Assembly: GCA_030149205.1 (NCBI GenBank)
Contig: JASBSB010000006.1
Coordinates: 372,001 to 436,000, forward strand
Reading direction: 5' to 3'
DNA: 64,000 nt
Source of the DNA: Candidatus Heimdallarchaeota archaeon
GTDB taxonomy: Archaea > Asgardarchaeota > Heimdallarchaeia > Heimdallarchaeales > Kariarchaeaceae
Numbering within the stretch: the stretch's first letter is position 1; every line of letters starts with the position of its first letter. A model generated the notes under the pieces. The model was not told the DNA's origin, ran no database searches, and was given only the letters and a program-made list of their open reading frames with translations. Of this stretch, positions 19,635-30,130 are shown in pieces. Position numbers and translations under genes: made by a program.

Positions 19635-19991
19635 ATGACATCAATGCCTTCCTTCACATTAAAATTAGAAGCGATAATTTTTTTTTTGTTCTCAATCTAT
19701 CTTTTTGGTCTCACAGGGTACCAATTGTGGATATTGATAGCTACTTGGATAACTCCTGATTTAGGCATGATTGGATATTTTTTCAATTCAAAACTGGGTT
19801 CACTGACCTATAATTTATCTCACAGTTATAGTTTTTCCTTTATTTTTTTAATCGTCGGATTTTCCATTACAAATAGTTTGATTATTGCAATCGGAGCGGT
19901 TTGGATTTCACATATTTCTCTTGACAGATTTCTTGGTTACGGGTTAAAGTACCCAGATAATTTTAAACACACTCATTTACAAGAAATTTGA
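19635..19991 (+). CDS. Small membrane protein
   Basis: 118 aa with several hydrophobic segments. Confidence 0.55.
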   Translation: MTSMPSFTLKLEAIIFFLFSIYLFGLTGYQLWILIATWITPDLGMIGYFFNSKLGSLTYNLSHSYSFSFIFLIVGFSITNSLIIAIGAVWISHISLDRFLGYGLKYPDNFKHTHLQEI

Positions 19992-20098
19992 ACAAAATTT
20001 TTGATTTATTATTGAAAATCTGATCAAAACCAAACTTTACTCAAATATTTTCTCGTTGGATTATTGGGCGACCAATATTTTTTGTAAGTCAAAAAATT

Positions 20099-21124
20099 TT
20101 GATCGGAAATTCAAAAGGGTTTTATAATATCATTCTTTTATCCTATTTGATGAAGCTTTTGAGCTTACTGCCACTTTTTATTCTCCTCATTATAGCTTTT
20201 GGTGGAGGAACAATGAAAGAGGTAAATAGTTCATCATTAAATCCAATTATTCTCGATAATCCTGCACCCAAACGTGGGATCTTCTACAAGGATAACAGGA
20301 CATATTATCTATCTTCTAAAACTTCTGGAACCTATCAGGTCGAATCAGTCTATAATAACGGGTCATTCTTGACAGTGCATGATCTGGGAAAATCTGAGCC
20401 TTGGAGCTTATCTGGATATGAAAACTCTCTTTACATCTCTTTTCTGAATGGGACTGTATTGGAGATGTCAACTGATGGTATACTTATACAAAGGCTTCAA
20501 GTTTCAAAACTTTCATATTATGGAGCAAATGTAATATATTTTTCGCATTATAACCAATCCTCTTACATCCTAGTTACTTCACACGGAAACATAACTTTTT
20601 TTGATTCCAGCCTCAATTTTATAAAAACCCGGAACCTCGTTGATATCAGCAACTACCCTAAAATTTCAAATAAAAACGAGAACAGCTTCACCAGTGGGTG
20701 GATGAATTCAACAACCTTGGTTATGATCGCACAACCAGGGTACCTATTTACGTTTAACAAGGGAAATTTTTCAATTGTGGATAATACGACAATATTAAAT
20801 CCCGTTAATGATCCATTGAAGACCTTCGTGGCATATCTGGGGATTAGTGTAGATCGAAACAGACTACTTGTGATGGTAGAGTCATTTGGAGGTTCACTTC
20901 AACACAGACTTTATAGCATAGAATATAAGAAGATTATGGGGCATAAAACAGTGTATCTCTCACAGGTATTGTACACACAGGTTCAATCAACAGTTAGTAA
21001 ACCGATTCCACCTGAAGGATTTAATAATATTATATACCTACTTATCGCTGCAGTAGTCTTAGGGGCAGTGACACTCATACTTTACATATATCGATCAAAC
21101 AAGGAGAAAGAAGATTCATCATGA
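20099..21124 (+). CDS. Exported protein with N-terminal signal/TM and C-terminal TM anchor
   Basis: LLSLLPLFILLIIAFGG N-terminus; YLLIAAVVLGAVTLILYIYRSNKEKE C-terminus; many N-x-S/T sites. An internal ATG at 20150 is an alternative start. Confidence 0.65.
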   Translation: MIGNSKGFYNIILLSYLMKLLSLLPLFILLIIAFGGGTMKEVNSSSLNPIILDNPAPKRGIFYKDNRTYYLSSKTSGTYQVESVYNNGSFLTVHDLGKSEPWSLSGYENSLYISFLNGTVLEMSTDGILIQRLQVSKLSYYGANVIYFSHYNQSSYILVTSHGNITFFDSSLNFIKTRNLVDISNYPKISNKNENSFTSGWMNSTTLVMIAQPGYLFTFNKGNFSIVDNTTILNPVNDPLKTFVAYLGISVDRNRLLVMVESFGGSLQHRLYSIEYKKIMGHKTVYLSQVLYTQVQSTVSKPIPPEGFNNIIYLLIAAVVLGAVTLILYIYRSNKEKEDSS

Positions 21125-22134
21125 GAAAATTATGGTTATTTGTGATTATTTTTATATTCCCATTTAACATCGTTGCTACACCTACTGATTTTAAACTCAT
21201 ATCTGATGGAAAAGATATAATTGGTGCAATAGGTCTACCTTCACCCTATTTTGGCCCTAGTGATCAAACAGCGGAATCAGACTTTCTTAAAGATTATGTG
21301 TATCCAAACTTGTTCAAGTACAACTCGTCATTGTCTTTTGGTCGGGATGGGGTGAACAGAGTCTTCTGGGTAGTACTTCGTCCGAACATCTGGATTGGGA
21401 ACACAAATAGCTTTCCTAATTTCTGGAATGCCTCAACTAATCCTTCTAATATCCCTTCAAATTACACTGGTATAAGCTTTACATTGAAATTTACCAATGT
21501 AGATATAAGTGCGATTACAACGACCTATATACCACAGAAGCTAACACCATGTTGTACAATTGGTGATTACAAATATGACAAGATTAACTTGAATGAAAAA
21601 TCAGATTGGTCTGACCTATTAACCATAACTGGAAATACAGTTAATGTAACCCTTAGAACTTTTCTAACTGCAGATGCTTTCGGTATTCCTTATGAGGTAA
21701 TAAAACACCCTGCATCAGTAAGTTTCATATTAAACGGGGATGGGATCCCAAAAATGAAGCAAATTCAGTTTTTACCAAACTCAATTATACTCCCAAATCA
21801 TGTATATTTAGGACATAATAGAAACATCAGTTTACCTACCGGTTCTACCATACCGTTGACAGAAAGTGTGTTAATAGGTGGGATTCCTGCTGGTTCTCCT
21901 TCAGCAGGAATAGATTTCTTCAAGGTAATCGATGGAGTGATCTCCCCTACCCTTGGATTGGCAACAACGATTGGGGTGTCAAGTACGAGCAGTACTTCAG
22001 CAGTCTTTGGGACAACTATCCTCCTGACCAGCTACCAATTGTTTGGGAAAAAGAGAAAGAAAGCAATTGCATCAGGAAAGGACAAAGGAGGTTATAATAC
22101 CATGATAAAGAATGCTTTGAGGATAAATAAATGA
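21121..22134 (+). CDS. Exported protein with C-terminal TM anchor
   Basis: Signal-like N-terminus; C-terminal hydrophobic segment followed by KKRKK; overlaps neighbours by 4 bp. Confidence 0.65.
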   Translation: MRKLWLFVIIFIFPFNIVATPTDFKLISDGKDIIGAIGLPSPYFGPSDQTAESDFLKDYVYPNLFKYNSSLSFGRDGVNRVFWVVLRPNIWIGNTNSFPNFWNASTNPSNIPSNYTGISFTLKFTNVDISAITTTYIPQKLTPCCTIGDYKYDKINLNEKSDWSDLLTITGNTVNVTLRTFLTADAFGIPYEVIKHPASVSFILNGDGIPKMKQIQFLPNSIILPNHVYLGHNRNISLPTGSTIPLTESVLIGGIPAGSPSAGIDFFKVIDGVISPTLGLATTIGVSSTSSTSAVFGTTILLTSYQLFGKKRKKAIASGKDKGGYNTMIKNALRINK

Positions 22135-24647
22135 GAAAAAAGATAAATCTGTTTATTTTGCTATTTTTGATTTTACATTTTTCTAATTCACATTTTGTCA
22201 CACAATTATCTGTTCAAGCGCAACAAAATGAGTCAATGATTAAGAATAAAAGCAAGGTGGCTCAAATTAAAACAACTAATACCTCTAGTGGAATTCCATT
22301 CAGTCTGTTGACTGATTGGTTACAGATACCATCTGTAAAATTGAATTCTCACTCCTTAGACATACTTGTCATGGGACAGCCTTTAGGAAACTATTCGACA
22401 ACCTATACCTTTAATTATTTTGATTATCAAAATATATCATCTGTTAGTCAGGAAACACTTGATTTAGCATATTATCTTTCATTCATTAATAATCAGACCC
22501 ACAAAAATTTAAATATTTCTTGGGTTGGTATTGATTTTTTAAACATCAACAGTACATCTTTGATCAAATATATTGATGGTAATTTTAACAGGTTTAAGTT
22601 TGATTTGGTTCTTGTATTTGGAGCTTACGTAGGATTGCCAAACGATAATCTTGCACAATTTTTTATTAAGTTTACGAATTTTGGCATCCCTGTCATTACT
22701 ACATTTCAAAACTCATTTCCAGGAGGAAGCGTTTATTCTCCAGCAAATATACCCTCAGTTACAAGCATTTTAGGTTTGACTATAAGTACCAACAAGTTTA
22801 GTGACCTTCTCAATCCAAATTTGTTTGGTTTTAAATTTACTCCTTCACCAGTGTTTAATCCAGACTATAAATTGTACCCCAACTTTCTGATTCCGGGGGT
22901 CAAATTACGGTTGATAAATTCTTTGGAAACTCCACAATATTTGTACTCAATACACTTACCAACTCTTACTTTTGCATTAGGATATATTACATTTCTATTG
23001 AATAATCCAGACCAATCTCCAAAGCAGATATTAGGTATTCTTAGTCGGAATGGTCATTTTATCTCAGACAAACCGGGTTCACAGCAGGGTTATGGGATAC
23101 CTCAGTTTTTAATTTCATCCTATTCAAATCTGAAATTGCTCCCTCTTGTACTAGATCCTTTAAGAACCCAATATAAAAACAACACTGTTAAAATGGCCCC
23201 TCTACAAACTGTATCCACTTATCTTCTTTTTAGCTCGGAAAATGCTGTAAACGTTAATTCTGTTAAACTAATCGATAAATCTAATAGAACTTATTTCGAA
23301 AGATATAATTTAAGGGCTACAACAGCTCCTGAGATTCAGGAAATTAACTTTACACTCTCCTTTGATAAGAACAGGTTACCCACAGGTCCAAGTTTTATAA
23401 AAATAAATTTTCAGATCCCTGATGTTAAAACCCCCTCGAATTTTTATTTTGAGGTTAATGCCACCTCCAATTCGGAGAATTCAGTTGCTTTGACAAACAT
23501 CACAGTGGATCCGACCTTAAAGTTATTGGGGTTCTCAAGTCTGTTTGAGAGAGATGGTTACTATAGACGAAATTCACCGTATTCAAGACATTACACTTTG
23601 TTTGAAATACTTTATAAGCAAGGTTATCGTTTTTCTAACTTTGATTCATCAAAAACTTTAGAAAATGAGTTAAGCAGCCCCACAGTATTATCGTTGTTAG
23701 TTATTGACCCAGAAAATGTTTCTTTCTCGTTTTTGAACTCTATCAATACGTATGGTGAACGAGGAGGAAACTTAATGATATTTCTTGACTATTTCAATGG
23801 GTCACAACCATTTAAAGGGCAGAGTAAATTTAGTATAGGTGAGTATCAGGTTGACCCAGAATTGAAATATTACTTCGCAAGAAAGGGGATTCAATTAAAT
23901 GAGCAGGATCTAAATCACTGGAATTTTTCAGTGGATGCTATAGATGATGGAGTAAGCAAACATCCATTTGTCCTACGTCCTTGGGTCTTTTCGAAAGGTA
24001 TAAACTCAAGTTTTCCACTCTTTCCGTTCCGCGGATATTACATTGATACAAAGAAGAGTAAACTAAATGAGAAGATGAGTCTTACTGATTTTTCTAGGAT
24101 AACAAAAATAGGATCAGCTTTACAAAATGGAGATGGAAAGATAATTTTAGTAGGTTCAATCTCGCCCCTCCTATCATATTTTTCTGATAAATATCAATTT
24201 ACGTTACCTAGTCCATCTACAGTATTTGAAAGGATAATTGAAAGGACAGAGAATTGGGGTGGTAAAATTCTAGAATTTAAACATATCCCCTCTTTAAACC
24301 CCTTAACAGACACTTTAGAATTTTCATACAAAGTTGCCATTGAAAAATCGTTAAGGTGGAGTATAGATATAATTTCAGGAGAGAGAAGAAATATAATAAA
24401 TCTAACTAACTCTGGAAATTTTGGGACTATAGCATTAAAATTTGATGGTTTTATGGAAGGGAACTTCAATATCACAATTAATCTAACATATGGTTCTTTT
24501 ATTTCTGACTCCAAATCCATTGAGGTGAATATCCAGTATAGTGTGTATAGATTGTCAATGTTAGTCCTATTATGGGTCTCAGTTCTAACGTACACAATTT
24601 ATAAGCTCCTGAAATACAGAGGAAGTGAAGGTAAAAATGGAAGATAA
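22131..24647 (+). CDS. Large exported, single-C-terminal-TM protein
   Basis: INLFILLFLILHFSNSHFV signal; many N-x-S/T sites; YRLSMLVLLWVSVLTYTIYKLLKYRG terminal anchor. Confidence 0.65.
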   Translation: MRKKINLFILLFLILHFSNSHFVTQLSVQAQQNESMIKNKSKVAQIKTTNTSSGIPFSLLTDWLQIPSVKLNSHSLDILVMGQPLGNYSTTYTFNYFDYQNISSVSQETLDLAYYLSFINNQTHKNLNISWVGIDFLNINSTSLIKYIDGNFNRFKFDLVLVFGAYVGLPNDNLAQFFIKFTNFGIPVITTFQNSFPGGSVYSPANIPSVTSILGLTISTNKFSDLLNPNLFGFKFTPSPVFNPDYKLYPNFLIPGVKLRLINSLETPQYLYSIHLPTLTFALGYITFLLNNPDQSPKQILGILSRNGHFISDKPGSQQGYGIPQFLISSYSNLKLLPLVLDPLRTQYKNNTVKMAPLQTVSTYLLFSSENAVNVNSVKLIDKSNRTYFERYNLRATTAPEIQEINFTLSFDKNRLPTGPSFIKINFQIPDVKTPSNFYFEVNATSNSENSVALTNITVDPTLKLLGFSSLFERDGYYRRNSPYSRHYTLFEILYKQGYRFSNFDSSKTLENELSSPTVLSLLVIDPENVSFSFLNSINTYGERGGNLMIFLDYFNGSQPFKGQSKFSIGEYQVDPELKYYFARKGIQLNEQDLNHWNFSVDAIDDGVSKHPFVLRPWVFSKGINSSFPLFPFRGYYIDTKKSKLNEKMSLTDFSRITKIGSALQNGDGKIILVGSISPLLSYFSDKYQFTLPSPSTVFERIIERTENWGGKILEFKHIPSLNPLTDTLEFSYKVAIEKSLRWSIDIISGERRNIINLTNSGNFGTIALKFDGFMEGNFNITINLTYGSFISDSKSIEVNIQYSVYRLSMLVLLWVSVLTYTIYKLLKYRGSEGKNGR

Positions 24648-26322
24648 GCTTATTGATAAAGTTTTAGGTCAATCAAAGGCTGTGGAGGTGATAAAACAAA
24701 CGGCAAGAAGCAAACGTCATCTCTTGTTAATTGGGTTACCTGGGACTGGTAAAAGTATGTTAGCAAAAAGCCTTTCAGAAATATTAGAGCATGGGAAAAC
24801 TCATGATATTTTGGCCAGAAATAATCCAAACGATGAAAATTCCCCGCTAATCGAGATAGTTGATACAGGATTAGGACCTACAATTATAGACAAAGAGAAA
24901 AGGGAAGCACGAAAATTGGTTCAGAAATATGATTTGGTAACTCAAATTGGTATATTAATTGTTGTTGGATCATTATTGTCTTTAATTTTATTGAGACAGC
25001 AATTTGGATTTATCGACTTTTTGTTTTCGGCTCTAATCCTTATTTCTTGGTTGATGTATAGAAGACAGGCGAGACCAGATGCTTTAAAGATAATCCCAAA
25101 TCTATTAATAGGAAACCAACTGGGGAAGACTCCGTTTATTGATGCATCAGGGTCAGCAAAAAATATTCTCTTGGGTGATGTAAAACATGACCCTTATCAA
25201 AGTGGTGGCTTAGAAACCCCACCTAACCATTTGTTAATTCCAGGATTAATACATAAAGCAAATGGAGGTGTGCTGTTTATTGACGAAATTGGAACATTAG
25301 ATGCTGAAACACAATTTTATCTCTTGACCGCAATGCAAGAGAAGCAATTTCCAATTGAAGGGAGAAGTCAGGGGAGCTCAGGTAGTATGGTTAAGACAGA
25401 ACCTTTACCTTGTGACTTTATTTTAGTCGCTGCAGGAAACATGGAAACCATCGAAAGATTACACCCCGCATTAAGAAACAGAATACAAGGATATGGAACT
25501 GAGATATTGATGGATAAAAGTATGAAAATTGACCAAATTACATCCATAATAATCAAAAATTTTCTTACTCAGGAAATAGGAGAAAATGTACTTATTCAAA
25601 ATAAAGAGGAAGTAATTGCAAGACTCGTTCAATATGCCGAGGTCTTGTCACAGAGAGATGGTTACATTACTCTTCAATTTAGAAGCATTGGTGGCTTGAT
25701 TAGAACAGCACTTACAATTTCAAAAGATAATATTTTGTCCCCAATAGTATTAAAAGAAGCTTTAAAGTTACAGATACCTCTTGAAGTACAAGTTGAGATT
25801 AATAAACTAAGTGAAATCTACAATAAAGGACAAAATTTTTGGTCAGCAGGGAAGTCTTGGTTTCTCATGGAAGATGAAGGAAGAAGTATTTTAGTAAATG
25901 ATTTTCTAGATTCTGAAGAAAAATCATCTCTTCTTTCAAGTTTTATAACAAAACTTTCTAAGAAATTTGCCTTTGTGGAGACAGATGATAAATATTCAGA
26001 ATTCTTAAATTCCTATGTTAAAGAAAAGAAATCAATACCCTCATCCTTTTTGGTTCAAATCTGGTCTAAAAGAACAAATGTCTGCATAAACCGAAATTTG
26101 ATCATTTTAGGTGACGTAGATAAAAATTCGATGGCTTTACCGTTGAACAATATTGCATACCTGATTGATTTAGCACAAAAAATTGGCTTTCAAGATGTAA
26201 TAGTATTGACAACATTGGATGAAAGATATAGTTCTCCTTTCACAAAGAAAGTTCATATTGTATATGATTTAAATAGTTTACTCGACTTAATCAGAAATGA
26301 ACATCTTGAATCTGATAGTTAA
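24625..26322 (+). CDS. LonB-like membrane AAA+ ATPase with divergent C-terminal protease region
   Basis: LIGLPGTGKSMLAKSL Walker A, GGVLFIDEIGTLD Walker B, two-TM insertion (ILIVVGSLLSLILL.., FLFSALILISWLMY). ATG at 24637 is an alternative start. Confidence 0.8.
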   Translation: MKVKMEDKLIDKVLGQSKAVEVIKQTARSKRHLLLIGLPGTGKSMLAKSLSEILEHGKTHDILARNNPNDENSPLIEIVDTGLGPTIIDKEKREARKLVQKYDLVTQIGILIVVGSLLSLILLRQQFGFIDFLFSALILISWLMYRRQARPDALKIIPNLLIGNQLGKTPFIDASGSAKNILLGDVKHDPYQSGGLETPPNHLLIPGLIHKANGGVLFIDEIGTLDAETQFYLLTAMQEKQFPIEGRSQGSSGSMVKTEPLPCDFILVAAGNMETIERLHPALRNRIQGYGTEILMDKSMKIDQITSIIIKNFLTQEIGENVLIQNKEEVIARLVQYAEVLSQRDGYITLQFRSIGGLIRTALTISKDNILSPIVLKEALKLQIPLEVQVEINKLSEIYNKGQNFWSAGKSWFLMEDEGRSILVNDFLDSEEKSSLLSSFITKLSKKFAFVETDDKYSEFLNSYVKEKKSIPSSFLVQIWSKRTNVCINRNLIILGDVDKNSMALPLNNIAYLIDLAQKIGFQDVIVLTTLDERYSSPFTKKVHIVYDLNSLLDLIRNEHLESDS

Positions 26323-26378
26323 AAACAAAATAATCCATCATTTCTGATTATTTGTTATTAAACAAAATTGAACCTCCA

Positions 26379-26601
26379 ACAATAGTTAAAGATTTATGAT
26401 CCTTAGGTTTTCATATACTAAATTTTAGACGTTATAAATTGAGTTCACGACTTAAATTATAGGTCTAAAACCTCCTGTATTGATTGAACATTTAAACTGA
26501 CATCCTTTTGACCTCCATGTGATGCTGCAAAACTATCTACTCCAATTTCCATTAGCATAGATTCTAATCAGAGATTTAAAGACTGATTTCATCACTAATC
26601 C
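26379..26601 (-). pseudogene. Chimeric duplication scar: 3' end of the HAAS-type gene fused to the 5' end/promoter of the LLM oxidoreductase gene
   Basis: 26379-26473 resembles 26740-26836; 26463-26601 resembles 18540-18683, including the start codon (MEIGVDSFAASHGGQKDVSLNVQSIQEVL). Confidence 0.85.
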
Positions 26602-26733
26602 CTTAAAGTCCGAATCACCATTTAGTACCAGAATTGTTCACACAACTTGATCTCTATAAATATAAATTCCTAGAATCTAAGGGTTAAATATTAAAATTAT
26701 TTTAAACTTTTATGAGACATCCACTCTCTTTAG

Positions 26734-27813
26734 TTATCCCACAATAGTTAATGATTTATGATCCTTAGGTTTCCATGTGCCAAATTTGAAGACATTATAA
26801 ATTGAGTTCACGACTTGAATTATGGCTCCAAAACCTAAGAGATATCTAAGATCCAAGTCATATGACCCAGTAACAGCTTGATAGAAAAATGTTCCAAACG
26901 TTTCATGGATCCACAAGTCCAGATTGAAGGGGTAGAACACAAAAAACATCGCCATAACTATTCCAGAACTGATGTCTACAATTCCATCAATCAACCTTGA
27001 AGCTTTTATCTCTCCCACGAACATTCTTATCATACCTCTGATGATATCCAATGATAATGCGAAAATTGTCAGGTAAATACCCATGGAATACCAAGTTGGA
27101 TTGAATACTGACAATGAAAGGATATAAGAGATGTAAAGAACGAAGATAATGGCTCCTGCATTCCATACAGCCTCTAGGAATCCGCTCAGATGAGCTCCAA
27201 AAGCGGATATTTTTTGCTTTCTTTTCTCCTTTAACTGCTCTGCTGGACTTTTAGGAACCTTTTCATCACCCCGTGCAAATCGATTACGAAGTCTTTTTAC
27301 CTGTCTTTCAAACTCTGCTCTATCCCTGTAATAGAGAGTTAGTGCAATTATTGGAATGACCACTACTACAAAACCAAGTCTGTCAAACAGATCAAAGGGT
27401 GCAAGACCAGGGGTGTAGATGCTGGCCACCCAAGATATTGCAAAAAGCAAAATTGTTGCAATAAGAGTGCCTACCCCTGATAAAATTATAATTTGACCTT
27501 CAGTCAACTGAGGCTCAGGAACAGGAGATTTGGTCTCTGCCCAATTTCCATATGTTCCCGTTCTTAACTCTGCCAAGAAGTCCTGTGCGAGAACCTTTGG
27601 ATCCTCCATTTGATCTAGAGCATATTGGAATGCCTCATCAACACCTGCCCCAGTTTTAGTTGAGTAGTTATTTGCGAGGTCCCAGATGTGGTTTTGTAGT
27701 TCCAAGACTATGTCATCTGCATCTGGGTGATTTTGAAGTGCTTGTCTCACCTCATTTATGAATTGATTTACGTTTGTATTAGACACTGTTTTCACCTTTT
27801 GTATTTGCTTCAC
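26734..27813 (-). CDS. HAAS/DUF1700-like membrane protein
   Basis: N-terminal INEVRQALQNHPDADDIVLELQNHIWDLANNY...AFQYALDQMEDPKVLAQDF followed by about 6 TM segments; next to PadR. Confidence 0.75.
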   Translation of the reverse strand: MKQIQKVKTVSNTNVNQFINEVRQALQNHPDADDIVLELQNHIWDLANNYSTKTGAGVDEAFQYALDQMEDPKVLAQDFLAELRTGTYGNWAETKSPVPEPQLTEGQIIILSGVGTLIATILLFAISWVASIYTPGLAPFDLFDRLGFVVVVIPIIALTLYYRDRAEFERQVKRLRNRFARGDEKVPKSPAEQLKEKRKQKISAFGAHLSGFLEAVWNAGAIIFVLYISYILSLSVFNPTWYSMGIYLTIFALSLDIIRGMIRMFVGEIKASRLIDGIVDISSGIVMAMFFVFYPFNLDLWIHETFGTFFYQAVTGSYDLDLRYLLGFGAIIQVVNSIYNVFKFGTWKPKDHKSLTIVG

Positions 27814-28237
27814 GCAGTTTCTTTAAGAAGTAGTAATGTCGATCCCATTCAAGACCAAGTGTATTCATCACAGAAACCCCTTGCTCAGTTAGAAAATAAT
27901 GCTTTCGCGGAGGTCCAACATCCGAAGGTTGAACCTTTGAAAAAATGAGTCTGTCCTTCTCTAATCTTCTAAGTATGGCATAAAAAGTTGCATTTGACGC
28001 ATCAAATTCACCTTGTGTAAGCTCAAGCAACTTTTCACTGATTTTGTACCCATAGACACCCCCTGTATTCTGATACAAACGGATTACAAGGAGAAGGGAA
28101 AGTCTGAGACTGCTGTTCTTCAGTGAGTCTAGCTCTTTGTGTAACCAGGTTGACTCTTCTAGGTTCACCACTACTATCAATATGATAATAGTTAAGATAG
28201 TATATAAGGATTTACAAATAGAGTTGTACTCTTTCAA
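27779..28237 (-). CDS. PadR-family transcriptional regulator
   Basis: TGGVYGYKISEKLLELTQGEFDASNATFYAILRRLEKDRLI..GPPRKHYFLTEQG. Confidence 0.88.
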   Translation of the reverse strand: MKEYNSICKSLYTILTIIILIVVVNLEESTWLHKELDSLKNSSLRLSLLLVIRLYQNTGGVYGYKISEKLLELTQGEFDASNATFYAILRRLEKDRLIFSKVQPSDVGPPRKHYFLTEQGVSVMNTLGLEWDRHYYFLKKLREANTKGENSV

Positions 28238-28393
28238 AGCAATCGATTTTATGGAAATCAGATCTTTTGAGTATCAACACTCTTGGATAACAAAAATTGA
28301 TCCTTAAAATAGAATAACAACGTATTGAACTTAATATTAAACCTAAAAAAGGTAAGATTAAACTGCTCAGTGTCTATTATGTATCAAATTTTA

Positions 28394-29185
28394 TTATTTA
28401 AAAGCTGAAAAAATGACCGACTCAAAGGGAACTTCTGTAAGGTTAATTTTTAAATTTTCAGTGAACGAATGTGAGGTTTGTACCTCTTGAAACCCTGCTT
28501 TATGAAGTCTTTCGATATATTCCTCCTTTGAATTAGCACCTCCAATACAGGCACAATAGAACTCATCTTTCTCTGCTTCAGGTATGTTTGAATCAAGAGT
28601 TATCATATCTGCGAACACCAATCTTCCTCCATCCTTAAGAACACGGTAAGCTTCTTTGAAGACTGTTTCTTTGTCCTCAATTAGGTTAATAACACAGTTA
28701 CTAATCACCACATCAAATTGCGCCTTCTCAAAAGGAAGATTTTCAATATCACCTTGCACAAATTCTACGTTTTTATGCCTTAAATTCTTCAGGTTTTCAT
28801 TTGCTAACTTGATCATATCTGATGAAAAATCAATCCCTGTTACTTGGTTGTTTGTTAAATCAGCAATTTTGAATACATCACTCCCAGGTCCAGAACCTAG
28901 GTCTAGCACACTCTCATTTTGTTGAAGGTTCACCTCGTCAATTAAATTTGTATTGCATCCAAATGATGGTACAGGGGTCACTTTTGAAGGAGTTGGTGTG
29001 GTTTTGCTTATTTCTTCTTCACCAGTACAGCATCCAGATTGTTCATCAAAGGTCTTTATTGCCTTAGTTACAGTTTCACAGCAATCATCATCACAGCATT
29101 GATCATCCTTTCCTGCGAGTAGATTCTTTGCCCTGTCAGAGTAAGCTTTTTTGACACGTAATTTAATTTCATCTGTCATAATCAT
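28394..29185 (-). CDS. arsM: Arsenite S-adenosylmethionine methyltransferase
   Basis: LDLGSGPGSDVF SAM motif; Cys-rich N-terminus CCDDDCCETV; YCACIGGANSKEEY. Confidence 0.85.
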   Translation of the reverse strand: MIMTDEIKLRVKKAYSDRAKNLLAGKDDQCCDDDCCETVTKAIKTFDEQSGCCTGEEEISKTTPTPSKVTPVPSFGCNTNLIDEVNLQQNESVLDLGSGPGSDVFKIADLTNNQVTGIDFSSDMIKLANENLKNLRHKNVEFVQGDIENLPFEKAQFDVVISNCVINLIEDKETVFKEAYRVLKDGGRLVFADMITLDSNIPEAEKDEFYCACIGGANSKEEYIERLHKAGFQEVQTSHSFTENLKINLTEVPFESVIFSAFK

Positions 29186-29308
29186 TTATTGTTGAATTTA
29201 ATTAATAAATCTTTATCCCAATAAATACCATGAAAAAGTACTAACTTTGCTTCATAAAAACACATTTTGTTATGTTAAATCAAACATTCACAGATAAGTA
29301 CATTTTAA

Positions 29309-30130
29309 TTGTATATTAACTGGATTCATCTGTTGATTTATCCAGATTCTTCCATTGACGAAATGTTTTCATTCCTTTATGACCCAATTTTTGAGTTTAC
29401 AAAATTAGAGGCTAAAATCCTATCATTCCTAATTAGCGAAAATGGGGATTTTAATGTTCCACAGCTTTCACATTCACTCAATGTGCATAATCCAAAGCTG
29501 TATCAAGCATTGAATTCTCTACACGAAAAATACTTGGTTCAGGTTGTTGAGAGTATAAGACCTAAAAGATTCAAGTTTACAGAGCCAGAACATCTACGAA
29601 TCTACCTAGAAAACAGATTGAAACAGGAGGTTTCATCTAAGACTAAGGTAATTGAAAGCATTCTGGAAATCTGCACTAAGCAGACCTATGTAAATGAACC
29701 TTCACAACTCTTATCACTCTTGAAAGGTAAGGAGTTAGAAAGGCACATCATAAGTCATATTAATTCCTCTCAAAAAGAGGTCAGGTTAATTTTGGGTACA
29801 GGATTCAAAAATATTATTGAAACGATTAAATTACCACTTAAATCAGCTTCTCAATTTGGGTCAAGAATTAAAATTGCCATACCAGCCATAAAAGAATTTG
29901 AAGAGATATTAAGGGAATTACCAGACTCAGTAAAAGTTAAGAAAAGTCAATTAGAATTCAACTCATACATCACTGTTGATAACAAGCGATTGTTGAAAAT
30001 CATGCATAATTCGAATGGGCATATAGGCTTACTGACAAATGATGATTTGTTTGTTAACTATATTGATACTTGCTGGAACAACACAGAATGCTGCATAGTT
30101 CCCCCAAATAAGATCAACCTTTCTTTTTAA
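29309..30130 (+). CDS. TrmB-like HTH transcriptional regulator
   Basis: N-terminal winged-helix FTKLEAKILSFLISENGDFNVPQLSHSLNVHNPKLYQALNSLHEKYLV and a TrmB-like C-terminal region. Confidence 0.7.
   Translation: MYINWIHLLIYPDSSIDEMFSFLYDPIFEFTKLEAKILSFLISENGDFNVPQLSHSLNVHNPKLYQALNSLHEKYLVQVVESIRPKRFKFTEPEHLRIYLENRLKQEVSSKTKVIESILEICTKQTYVNEPSQLLSLLKGKELERHIISHINSSQKEVRLILGTGFKNIIETIKLPLKSASQFGSRIKIAIPAIKEFEEILRELPDSVKVKKSQLEFNSYITVDNKRLLKIMHNSNGHIGLLTNDDLFVNYIDTCWNNTECCIVPPNKINLSF

Noticed and set aside
21880-21960. AGSPSAGIDFFKVIDG in the 337-aa exported protein as a Lon-type catalytic Ser motif (split protease with the LonB-like gene)
   Set aside because: Only a short PSAG match, located just before a TM segment in an otherwise unrelated protein; likely coincidence
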